DNA from: Aquificota bacterium
GTDB taxonomy: Bacteria; Aquificota; Aquificia; Aquificales; Hydrogenothermaceae
DNA: 5,924 bases
Assembly: GCA_013153795.1 (NCBI GenBank)
Contig: JAADDV010000050.1
Coordinates: forward strand, 1 to 5,924
Direction: 5' to 3'
The notes below the pieces were generated by a model. It was not told where the DNA came from and did no database searches. It saw only the letters and a list, made by a program, of their open reading frames with translations. Below are positions 1-5,566 of this stretch, in pieces. The position numbers and the translations under genes are program-made. Position 1 is the stretch's first letter; every line of letters begins with the position of its first letter.

Positions 1-513
1 TTTACTGAAAAACTACTAAAATTTTTTATAAAAGAAATAAATCAATTTCAAAACTTAGCTTTGCCTATTTCTCAAAATTTAGATAAATTTTATACAGCTT
101 TTTATATTTTATCTATTTTTAATAAATATTCTATTTCAGATGATGAAAAACTTTTTATTTTGTTAAAAAAAAGTTTTTATTATTTGACAATAATAGAAAA
201 TACAGAAAATTTTAAAATAAATTTTCTAGCGAAATTTATTCTTTTATCTGGAATTTATCCTCAATTAGATGAATGTGTAAAGTGCAAATCTAAAATTAAT
301 GTAAAAAATTTTAGTAGTTTTTCAGTAAAACATTCAGGGGTTATATGTAAAAATTGTAATAAAAGAAAAAAAAGTTTTCTTACATATAAAGATATTTTAA
401 CTTTAAAAGCTTTAAAAAAAGCCCCTTTTTCTAAAATTGATTCCCTTTATATAGAAAATAAAAATTTTCTTCATTTTTTTGAAAAATATATTTCTTCTAA
501 AATGGAAAGTTAA
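1..513 (+). CDS. recO: Probable DNA repair protein RecO, C-terminal part (5' end outside window)
   Basis: The reading frame is open from base 1 to a TAA at 511-513, giving 170 codons without a start; an in-frame TTG at 61 has no ribosome binding site and is internal. RecO helps load RecA at single-stranded gaps in the RecFOR pathway. The visible part matches the RecO C-terminal half: an all-helical segment, then a stretch equivalent to the family pattern 'LL-G-P-L-CV-C' (here LSGIYPQLDECVKC), then a second CxxC (CKNC, codons near 346-357). Together these form the four-cysteine zinc site found in many RecO proteins. A short helical tail follows. The N-terminal OB fold lies outside the window. 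The segment is extremely A+T- and Lys/Phe/Ile-rich, so similarity is weak outside the cysteine region. An unrelated zinc-ribbon protein is possible. No terminator is visible after the stop. Confidence 0.62.
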   Translation, partial: FTEKLLKFFIKEINQFQNLALPISQNLDKFYTAFYILSIFNKYSISDDEKLFILLKKSFYYLTIIENTENFKINFLAKFILLSGIYPQLDECVKCKSKINVKNFSSFSVKHSGVICKNCNKRKKSFLTYKDILTLKALKKAPFSKIDSLYIENKNFLHFFEKYISSKMES

Positions 514-519
514 TAAATA

Positions 520-548
520 TTAACTTACCTGTTTGTAGTTGATATAAT
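520..548 (+). promoter_or_regulatory. Predicted sigma-70-type promoter for the napH-like gene
   Basis: A perfect TATAAT lies at 543-548, preceded by TG plus one base (extended -10 form). A TTAACT -35-like hexamer lies at 520-525, exactly 17 nt upstream. Transcription would start near 555, giving a leader of only about 20 nt before the TTG start. The napH-like gene therefore need not depend on read-through from recO. Confidence 0.6.
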
Positions 549-560
549 ATCCATCAAAAA

Positions 561-566
561 GGAGGT
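561..566 (+). promoter_or_regulatory. Strong ribosome binding site that fixes a TTG start
   Basis: GGAGGT sits 7 nt upstream of the TTG at 574. No ATG lies near this Shine-Dalgarno in the same frame, and the next in-frame Met (residue 33) would remove the first membrane helix. The TTG start is therefore well supported. Confidence 0.75.
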
Positions 567-573
567 AAAACTT

Positions 574-1350
574 TTGCTCAGATACAGAAAATTCAAAATA
601 TCTAGAAATATATCATACATATTTTTTATAGCTCTTTTAATCTTCATACCTACCTTTAAAATAGTAAAGATGGATATAGCTCATAATCAATCTTGGTTAT
701 TTGGGCAAGAGATAAATCTTTCAGGGGCTTTTAAACCTATTGTTGTAATAGTTGGAATTATATCTGTATTTATTATTCTTGCGAATCTTATACTTGGAAG
801 AGTGTTTTGTGGATGGATATGCCCAGGAGGATTTTTGGCTCAATTACAAGAATATTTTAAAAAGCTAACAAAAGAGAAAAAATTTCTTTACTATATTTTG
901 ACTTTTATTTCTTCCATTTTATTTTCTTTAGTATTTTTTAACTGGATAACAGATATAAGAGTATTTTTTTATCCTACCAATCCAGCTTTTTTGCCACTTT
1001 TATTAGCTTTTATTGTGATAACTGCCTTTTTTTACTTTGAGGCTTTTTTAGGAGAAAAGTGGTGTAGAGTATATTGCCCAACTGGAATTTATCACAAGAT
1101 AACTCCTTTTAATCATATTGTTAAACCTTTCCTTATAAAAAAAGAAAGCTGTGAAGATTGTAAAGCTTGTATAAAAGCTTGTCCAATGGGGTTAGACCCT
1201 AGAAAAATGGCTTCTATTAATAATTTTGATAGAGGAATTCAGGCATGTATTGTATGTGGAGAATGTGTTGATGCCTGTGCTTCTGTAAATATACCTAAAG
1301 GCAAAGAAGGAATAATAAAGTTTGTTAAAGATATAAAAAAATTTAATTAA
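574..1350 (+). CDS. NapH-like membrane-bound 4Fe-4S ferredoxin (quinol dehydrogenase type)
   Basis: A 258-residue integral membrane iron-sulfur protein of the NapH family. In nitrate-reducing bacteria NapH, with NapG, passes electrons from menaquinol to periplasmic reductases. Four hydrophobic helices are visible (about residues 12-29, 54-75, 104-125, 138-160). The two family cysteine motifs lie at the membrane face: CGWICPGG (C79, C83) and WCRVYCPTG (C164, C168). Two 4Fe-4S ferredoxin motifs follow: C193-C196-C199-C203-Pro and C225-C228-C231-C235. Length is close to that usual for NapH. No napA, napB, napG or other partner gene is visible; recO lies upstream and a convergent tRNA downstream. 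The natural partner is therefore unknown, and the general name is safer than napH. The gene starts with TTG behind a strong ribosome binding site and has its own predicted promoter. CcoG/RdxA was considered but is much longer. Confidence 0.85.
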   Translation: MLRYRKFKISRNISYIFFIALLIFIPTFKIVKMDIAHNQSWLFGQEINLSGAFKPIVVIVGIISVFIILANLILGRVFCGWICPGGFLAQLQEYFKKLTKEKKFLYYILTFISSILFSLVFFNWITDIRVFFYPTNPAFLPLLLAFIVITAFFYFEAFLGEKWCRVYCPTGIYHKITPFNHIVKPFLIKKESCEDCKACIKACPMGLDPRKMASINNFDRGIQACIVCGECVDACASVNIPKGKEGIIKFVKDIKKFN

Positions 1351-1351
1351 A

Positions 1352-1439
<88 letters not shown>

Positions 1440-1451
1440 AAAAGGATATAA

Positions 1452-1457
1452 ATTATA
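1452..1457 (-). promoter_or_regulatory. Likely -10 box of the tRNA-Leu promoter
   Basis: The minus strand reads TATAAT here, 13 nt upstream of the mature tRNA 5' end. That spacing suits a start a few bases before the tRNA. The -35 region is T-rich (TTTTTG at 17-nt spacing) and is not a good consensus match, so only the -10 box is called. Confidence 0.5.
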
Positions 1458-1560
1458 TCAAATTTTGATAAAAACAAAAATCAATTAATTAAATTATTTC
1501 TTAATAGTTTTTCTTCAACTGGCATGTTCATTGCTCCTTATTATACAAAATATTTAAACA

Positions 1561-1567
1561 GGGGGAG
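1561..1567 (+). promoter_or_regulatory. Ribosome binding site for the small ORF at 1578
   Basis: GGGGGAG lies about 10 nt upstream of ATG 1578. An earlier in-frame ATG at 1524 has no Shine-Dalgarno, and an in-frame GTG at 1569 is too close to this site. The start at 1578 is therefore preferred. Confidence 0.5.
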
Positions 1568-1577
1568 AGTGAATATC

Positions 1578-1820
1578 ATGGCTGCTATTTTTAAAAAAAA
1601 CGGAAAACATTACATTAGATTTATTGATAGTGAAGGCTTTGAAAGAATTTTAGAACTTTCTAAAGGAAAGGAAATTCTAACAAAAGAGTTTGAAAAAAGA
1701 AAAAAAGAAATTCTTTATAAGTGTAATAATGCTTTACAAAAAGAGCATGTCTTAAATGGAAAAGTGTCAGTATTTTTTACAACTCATAATACTATGAAAG
1801 GAATCTGGTTAAGTATTTAA
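1578..1820 (+). CDS. Small hypothetical protein (80 aa) with integrase-arm-like N-terminus
   Basis: I do not recognise this protein. From ATG 1578 it gives 80 residues beginning MAAIFKKNGKHYIRFIDSEG, followed by a charged helical stretch (about residues 28-55, rich in Lys and Glu) and a short C-terminal tail. There is no signal peptide or membrane segment. The first 25 residues have the pattern 'short lead, basic residues, G-K-x-Y-x-R-F-x-D-x-x-G' seen at the start of arm-DNA-binding domains of phage-type tyrosine integrases. That is only a local resemblance: no catalytic domain follows and nothing here shows recombinase activity. It could be a remnant or an unrelated small beta-sheet protein. 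The frame could also be opened 54 nt earlier at ATG 1524, without a ribosome binding site. The last 12 nt overlap the 3' end of cinA on the other strand. Confidence 0.55.
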   Translation: MAAIFKKNGKHYIRFIDSEGFERILELSKGKEILTKEFEKRKKEILYKCNNALQKEHVLNGKVSVFFTTHNTMKGIWLSI

Positions 1821-3008
1821 AAATTTTAATCTAATAAGATTTAAAGCATATTGAGATACGTATAATCTAACGCTATTTCTATCGTTTTGATATATAACTT
1901 TGTGAGTTTCTATATAATTTTTGTGTCCAAAACCTATATAATGAAGCCCTAAAGGCTTTTCTTCTGTATATCCTGTAGGACCTGCTATTCCTGTATCACT
2001 AAGGGCTATATCTGTTTTAAATTTTTCTAAAGCTCCTTTAACCATCTCTTTTGCAACTTGAGGACTTACAGCTCCATATTTTTCTATGTTTTCCTTTTTA
2101 ACATTTAAAAGATAAATTTTTGCTTCATTTGAATATGAAACAATACTTCCCATAAAATATTTAGATGAGCCAGGAACATTTACTATTCTTGATGCGATAA
2201 GACCTCCTGTTGAAGATTCAGCTGTAGAAATAGTTAAATTTTTGTTCGTTAAAATACTTCCAACAACTTCTTCCATTTCTATTTCTTCTTCGGCATATAT
2301 AATATTTCCTAATCTTTCCTTAGCTACTTTTACTTTGTTTTCTAAAAAGAAAGGCTCTTTATCGATTATAAAAATATCTACTCCTTTTGGAGAAGCATTG
2401 ATAACTTTTCCATCTATATCTTTTAAAAGCTCATCTATTTCTATTTCATTTTTTCCAAAAGTTCTAAAAAGATGAACTCTTTTTTTCTCTTCTTTTAAAC
2501 CTAATAACCTAAAAGCTTCTTCTAACATAGGTTTCATTTCTTCCGGGACTCCAGGAAGAGCAACAACTGCTTTTTTTACATCATCTAAAATTTTAATAAA
2601 TCCTAGTGCTCTTCCTTTAGGGTTTTCAATTTTTTTTGAACCATAGGGGATTTTTGCCATCTTTTTTATACTGTCATTTAAATCTCTACCAGTTTTTTTT
2701 AAATACTCTTTTAATTTTTTTAACCAGTCTTCATCATAAATTAAAGGAACACCTAAAGCTTCTTCTACAGCTTCTCTTGTAAGGTCATCAGAAGTTCCTC
2801 CAAGACCTCCAGAGATAAAAACAATATCTGCTTTATCTAGTCCAATTTTAAGAAAAAAAGAAATTTGATATATATCATCATTGGTAATACCAATACCGAC
2901 TATATCTAATCCTTTTGAAAAAGCCCTTCTTGCTATATATAAACTGTTTTTTTCTGGTTTTAAGCCTAGGGTAAATTCTGTCCCTGTTATAAGAATAAAA
3001 CATTTCAT
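1809..3008 (-). CDS. cinA: CinA-family protein (nicotinamide-nucleotide amidohydrolase)
   Basis: A 399-residue two-domain CinA, about the usual family length. The N-terminal molybdopterin-binding-like domain (about residues 1-170) carries ISGGLGGTSDD at 65-75, NPKGRALGF at 129-137 and LPGVPEEM at 151-158. This domain in relatives has ADP-ribose pyrophosphatase activity. A linker domain (about 175-240) leads to the C-terminal PncC-type domain, which removes the amide from nicotinamide mononucleotide in NAD recycling. There AESSTGGL (263-270, catalytic serine in the AES motif), SYSNEAK (291-297, conserved lysine) and DTGIAGPTG (338-346) are all present. The protein has no signal peptide and should be cytoplasmic. 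Start choice: AAGGAG lies 6 nt upstream of ATG 3008. The gene begins 15 nt after the M50 protease gene and is probably co-transcribed with it. Odd points: GGLGG replaces the common GGLGP, and the N-terminus reads TGTEFTLG where TGDELLLG is usual. Confidence 0.93.
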   Translation of the reverse strand: MKCFILITGTEFTLGLKPEKNSLYIARRAFSKGLDIVGIGITNDDIYQISFFLKIGLDKADIVFISGGLGGTSDDLTREAVEEALGVPLIYDEDWLKKLKEYLKKTGRDLNDSIKKMAKIPYGSKKIENPKGRALGFIKILDDVKKAVVALPGVPEEMKPMLEEAFRLLGLKEEKKRVHLFRTFGKNEIEIDELLKDIDGKVINASPKGVDIFIIDKEPFFLENKVKVAKERLGNIIYAEEEIEMEEVVGSILTNKNLTISTAESSTGGLIASRIVNVPGSSKYFMGSIVSYSNEAKIYLLNVKKENIEKYGAVSPQVAKEMVKGALEKFKTDIALSDTGIAGPTGYTEEKPLGLHYIGFGHKNYIETHKVIYQNDRNSVRLYVSQYALNLIRLKFLNT

Positions 3009-3023
3009 AAAAAGCTCCTTTGT

Positions 3024-4142
3024 TTAAAAACTTTCTTTTTTCTCTGAAAAATATTTTTCTAAAATAGTTTCTATAGCAGACCTTTTTAAAATACCTAATA
3101 CAGTGTTGTTATATATAACAGGAATTTCATCAAGATTATACCTATCCATAAGTTTAAAAGCTTTATAAAGATTATCATAAGGACTTACATAAACTTCTAA
3201 AGGTTTGGTTATACTCATTATTGATGTTTCATTCCATAAATGCTGTGGAATTTGTGAAGCATCTTTTACAGAAACTATATAAATTTTTCCATCATTTCCT
3301 ATTACTGGATATGTGCTTACTCTATAAAACGGATAATATACAGTCATCAAAGTCATGACTGTATCTGAATACAATAAAGGTTTTAAAGTTTGCATAAAGT
3401 TTTCTACTTTATATTGAGATAATAATAAAGAAAGCTTTGTTTGTTCATAACTAACTTCTGCAGCATTTTTCAGAAACCAACCTAAAAAGAAATACCAAAC
3501 AGCATTAAGAAAATTTCCTTTTACTAAAGATAAAACTCCTAAAAGCATAAGAAAATAAGCAAATGCTTTTCCTGTAAAAGCACTTACTTTTGTAGCTGTT
3601 AAAAGGTCTTTTTTAGCCCATATAATAGCTCTTAATATTCTCCCTCCATCTAAAGGAAGAGCCGGGATTAAATTGAAAAAAGCCAAAGCAAAATTTACAT
3701 ACATAAGATAATTTATAAGACCATTAAATATATCATTTTCAGGATAAAAATAGGCTATTAAAAAAAATAAACTTCCTAAGAGGAAACTACATATAGGACC
3801 AGCAATAGCAATAAGAAATTCTACTTTTGGAGATGGAGCTTCTTCTTCTATCATAGCAACTCCACCAAATATAAAAAGATAGATATTTTTAACAGGAAGT
3901 CCATAATGGCGAGCTACTAAAGAATGAGCTAATTCATGAAGTAAAACAGAAGTAAATAATAAAAGTGCAGATAAAGCCCCAAAAAGCCAGTATACACCTG
4001 TAGAATAACCTGGATAATAATAAGGATAAAAATATTCAGCTAATGTATAAGAAACAAGAAAAAAAACAACAAACCAGCTAAAATCTAAATTAACTTGAAT
4101 ACCAAATATTCTAAAAACAGGGATAGGTTTTGCTAAATCCAT
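3024..4142 (-). CDS. Membrane site-2-type zinc metalloprotease (peptidase M50) with C-terminal CBS-like domains
   Basis: A 372-residue intramembrane protease of the S2P/SpoIVFB branch of family M50. These enzymes cut membrane-spanning segments of substrate proteins. Hydrophobic helices cover about residues 18-35, 50-68, 106-132, 142-160, 190-206 and 211-226. The zinc motif HELAH (H69, E70, H73) and the distal motif NLIPALPLDGGR (N157-R168, with metal-binding D165) are intact, as are FGGVA (92-96) and AGP (114-116). The cytoplasmic C-terminal part (about 245-366) looks like a pair of CBS domains. The second is clearer (VSPYDNLYKAF...DEIPVIYNNTVLGIL), the first is weak. CBS pairs bind adenine nucleotides in other proteins, so ligand-controlled activity is plausible but inferred. 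This gene is first in a leftward operon with cinA, divergent from leuB. The start is ATG 4142 behind a GGGCGGTG site. The substrate is unknown; no anti-sigma factor is visible nearby. Confidence 0.9.
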   Translation of the reverse strand: MDLAKPIPVFRIFGIQVNLDFSWFVVFFLVSYTLAEYFYPYYYPGYSTGVYWLFGALSALLLFTSVLLHELAHSLVARHYGLPVKNIYLFIFGGVAMIEEEAPSPKVEFLIAIAGPICSFLLGSLFFLIAYFYPENDIFNGLINYLMYVNFALAFFNLIPALPLDGGRILRAIIWAKKDLLTATKVSAFTGKAFAYFLMLLGVLSLVKGNFLNAVWYFFLGWFLKNAAEVSYEQTKLSLLLSQYKVENFMQTLKPLLYSDTVMTLMTVYYPFYRVSTYPVIGNDGKIYIVSVKDASQIPQHLWNETSIMSITKPLEVYVSPYDNLYKAFKLMDRYNLDEIPVIYNNTVLGILKRSAIETILEKYFSEKKESF

Positions 4143-4164
4143 CTGACACCGCCCTTTTTCTTTT

Positions 4165-4193
4165 ATTTTCTACATCTTTTAAAAAAGATGCAA
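4165..4193 (-). promoter_or_regulatory. Candidate promoter of the M50-cinA operon
   Basis: On the minus strand TTGCAT (4188-4193) and GAAAAT (4165-4170) are separated by exactly 17 nt. They match the -35 consensus at 3 of 6 positions and the -10 consensus at 4 of 6, which is weak. The spacer contains most of the palindrome at 4173-4190. Other AT-rich hexamers nearby could serve instead. Confidence 0.3.
4173..4190. repeat. Short inverted repeat (possible operator) between divergent genes
   Basis: CATCTTTT and AAAAGATG form two perfect 8-nt arms separated by 2 nt. It lies between the divergent M50 and leuB genes, inside the candidate M50 promoter spacer and about 20 nt upstream of the leuB -10 box. 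There is no following T-run in a position that would make it a terminator, so a protein-binding site is more likely than a transcription stop. Confidence 0.45.
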
Positions 4194-4209
4194 CTGTAAT
4201 ATAAAAAGT

Positions 4210-4215
4210 TATAAT
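4210..4215 (+). promoter_or_regulatory. Likely -10 box for leuB
   Basis: A perfect TATAAT lies 34 nt upstream of the leuB start. No good -35 hexamer lies at 16-18 nt (GATGCA or ATGCAA only), suggesting a weak or activator-assisted promoter. The leader would be about 28 nt, with no room for a leucine attenuator or T-box. Confidence 0.5.
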
Positions 4216-4249
4216 ATCTTAGTTTAAGACAAAAAAAGGAGGATTTTAA

Positions 4250-5323
4250 ATGAAAAAAAGCTGTAGAATTGCAATTCTTCCAGGAGATGGTATAGGTCCT
4301 GAGATAATGGAAGCTGCCCTTGAAGTTTTAAAAGCTATTGAAAAAAAGTATGATGTTTCTTTTGAGTTTAAAGAAGGTCTCATAGGAGGGGCTGCTATAG
4401 ATGCTACTGGAGAACCACTTCCTGAAGAAACATTAAAAATAGCAAAGGAAAGTGATGCTGTTTTACTTGCAGCTGTTGGAGGAGAGAAATGGGATAATCT
4501 TCCAACAGACAAAAGACCAGAAAAAGGACTTTTAAAAATAAGAAAAGAGCTTGAACTTTTTGCTAATCTTAGACCAGGAAAAGCGTACTCTGCACTTTTA
4601 GACTCTTCACCTTTAAAAGAAAATCTTATTAAAGGAGTTGACCTCCTTGTTATAAGAGAGCTAACAGGAGGTATATACTTTGGAGAACCAAGAGGAATAG
4701 AAGAAAGAAACGGAGAAAAAGTAGGATACAACACAATGATTTATTATGAACACGAAATAAAGAGAATAGCAAAACTTGCCTTTGAACTTGCTAGAAACAG
4801 AAGAAAAAAAGTAACAAGTGTAGATAAGGCAAATGTTTTAGAAGTTTCTGCTGTGTGGAGAGAGGTAGTTACAGAAACCCATGCAGATTATCAGGATGTA
4901 GAACTTGAGCATATGTATGTTGATAACTGTGCTATGCAGCTTGTAAGAAGACCTAAAGATTTTGACGTGATTGTTACAGGGAACCTCTTTGGGGATATTC
5001 TTTCAGATGAGGCAGGAGCTTTAACAGGCTCACTAGGAATGCTTCCTTCTGCTTCTATTGGAGAAAGATATGCCCTTTACGAACCTGTTCACGGCTCAGC
5101 ACCTGATATAGCAGGTCAAGGAATAGCAAATCCAATAGCTATGATTTTATCTGCAGCAATGATGCTCGATATAACGTGCAAACTTCCTGAAGCTGCACGA
5201 GATATAGAAAATGCAGTAGAAAAAGTTTTAGAAGAAGGATATAGAACAGGGGATATCTGGTCTCCAGGAACAAAGAAAGTAAATACAAAAGAAATGACAC
5301 AGGCTATTATAGAGCATTTATAA
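4250..5323 (+). CDS. leuB: 3-isopropylmalate dehydrogenase
   Basis: A 357-residue member of the isocitrate/isopropylmalate dehydrogenase family, of the usual LeuB length. It catalyses NAD-dependent oxidation and decarboxylation of 3-isopropylmalate in leucine biosynthesis, in the cytoplasm as a dimer. Visible motifs: GDGIGPEI (12-19), substrate-binding arginines R98 and R108 in IRKELELFANLRPGK, R136 in VIRELTGGIYFGEPR (a LeuB-type signature, with catalytic Y143), catalytic K193 in SVDKANVLE, metal-binding D225, D249 and D253 (VDNCAMQ and GNLFGDILSDEAGALTGSLGMLPSA), and the NAD-binding HGSAPDIAGQGIANP (281-295). AGGAGG sits 7 nt before ATG 4250. No other leucine gene is adjacent: it is a single-gene unit with its own -10 box and a strong terminator. 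Tartrate or homoisocitrate dehydrogenase is less likely given the RELTGG motif. Its codons are somewhat less AT-rich than those of its neighbours, as expected for a well-expressed core gene. Confidence 0.97.
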   Translation: MKKSCRIAILPGDGIGPEIMEAALEVLKAIEKKYDVSFEFKEGLIGGAAIDATGEPLPEETLKIAKESDAVLLAAVGGEKWDNLPTDKRPEKGLLKIRKELELFANLRPGKAYSALLDSSPLKENLIKGVDLLVIRELTGGIYFGEPRGIEERNGEKVGYNTMIYYEHEIKRIAKLAFELARNRRKKVTSVDKANVLEVSAVWREVVTETHADYQDVELEHMYVDNCAMQLVRRPKDFDVIVTGNLFGDILSDEAGALTGSLGMLPSASIGERYALYEPVHGSAPDIAGQGIANPIAMILSAAMMLDITCKLPEAARDIENAVEKVLEEGYRTGDIWSPGTKKVNTKEMTQAIIEHL

Positions 5324-5352
5324 AAAGCTTCCCTCTAAAGGGGGGCTTTTTA
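5322..5352 (+). terminator. Rho-independent terminator of leuB
   Basis: AAAAAGC (5322-5328) pairs with GCTTTTT (5345-5351). The inner TTCCC pairs with GGGGG using two T-G wobbles, leaving a 6-nt loop TCTAAA. The 12-bp stem starts inside the leuB stop codon and its 3' arm supplies the T-run. It separates leuB from the following sensor unit. Confidence 0.85.
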
Positions 5353-5367
5353 TAAGATAACTTGAAT

Positions 5368-5389
5368 TTTCACATAAAAATCACATAAT
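5368..5389 (+). promoter_or_regulatory. PhoB-box-like direct repeat
   Basis: TTTCACA-TAAA then AATCACA-TAAT are two 11-nt units sharing the core TCACATAA, one helical turn apart. A weaker third CATAA follows at 5396-5400. The form (7-nt unit with CACA core plus 4-nt AT spacer, just upstream of a -10 box that lacks a -35 hexamer) is that of PhoB-type response-regulator sites. The box ends 16 nt before the -10, somewhat farther than in classic pho boxes. Assignment to PhoB is inference. Confidence 0.45.
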
Positions 5390-5405
5390 TAAAAACATAA
5401 GGTAT

Positions 5406-5411
5406 TATAAT
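5406..5411 (+). promoter_or_regulatory. Likely -10 box for the sensor transcription unit
   Basis: A perfect TATAAT lies here. The bases 17 nt upstream (ACATAA) do not resemble TTGACA and lie inside the direct repeat region, suggesting activator-dependent transcription. The predicted start is near 5418, leaving about 48 nt before the short ORF and about 150 nt before the sensor gene. Confidence 0.55.
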
Positions 5412-5447
5412 AGTTAGAACTTAAAATAAGATAATAAAAACTATTAT
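5407..5447. repeat. Inverted repeat flanking the predicted transcription start
   Basis: ATAATAGTT (5407-5415) and AACTATTAT (5439-5447) are perfect 9-nt inverted arms separated by 23 nt. The first arm overlaps the -10 box and would not be in the transcript, so any role would be at DNA level, such as a repressor site. Chance is possible because the DNA is very AT-rich. Confidence 0.25.
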
Positions 5448-5465
5448 TTATAAGGGGAGAGTGAG

Positions 5466-5534
5466 ATGAAAAAAGAAAATAATCCTTTTTATTGGGGCTT
5501 CCTATCTTTAAATTCTTATTCTCTGTGTTTTTAA
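5466..5534 (+). CDS. Possible short leader ORF (22 aa) or decayed gene start
   Basis: ATG 5466 follows a strong GGGGAG site (5454-5459) by 6 nt and opens 22 codons (MKKENNPFYWGFLSLNSYSLCF) before TAA. The ribosome binding site is better than that of the sensor gene 32 nt downstream. The peptide matches nothing I recognise. In the next frame the same DNA reads KKKIILFIGASYL, stop, ILILCVFNP, which looks like a signal sequence or membrane helix. Loss of one A from the A-run after the ATG would join that frame to the start. It may therefore be a leader peptide or the broken N-terminus of a former membrane protein. Function is unknown. Confidence 0.3.
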   Translation: MKKENNPFYWGFLSLNSYSLCF

Positions 5535-5566
5535 TCCATAAAGAAATAAAAGCCTAAGGATTTTAA

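Noticed and set aside
61..513. Separate 150-residue protein starting at TTG 61
   Set aside because: The frame is open back to base 1 with coding-like sequence and there is no ribosome binding site before 61, so this is the internal part of a gene that begins outside the window.
1524..1577. Longer 98-codon version of the small ORF starting at ATG 1524
   Set aside because: There is no Shine-Dalgarno before 1524, the added 18 residues look like translated intergenic DNA, and a purine-rich site precedes ATG 1578.
2242..2475. 77-codon open frame on the + strand within cinA
   Set aside because: It lies wholly inside cinA on the opposite strand, is rich in Ser/Ile/Phe as expected from antisense of Lys/Glu codons, and has no ribosome binding site. 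It is a shadow.
4173..4190. Palindrome read as a transcription terminator
   Set aside because: No gene ends toward it from either side: both neighbours start here. The stem is AT-rich, so an operator is the better reading.
4143..4249. Leucine attenuator, T-box or riboswitch ahead of leuB
   Set aside because: The leader from the predicted start is only about 28 nt and contains no Leu-rich ORF or terminator hairpin.
4246..4734. 162-codon open frame on the - strand opposite the start of leuB
   Set aside because: It is antisense to the highly conserved leuB coding sequence, Ser/Pro/Phe-rich and of low complexity, with no start signal. It is a shadow of leuB.
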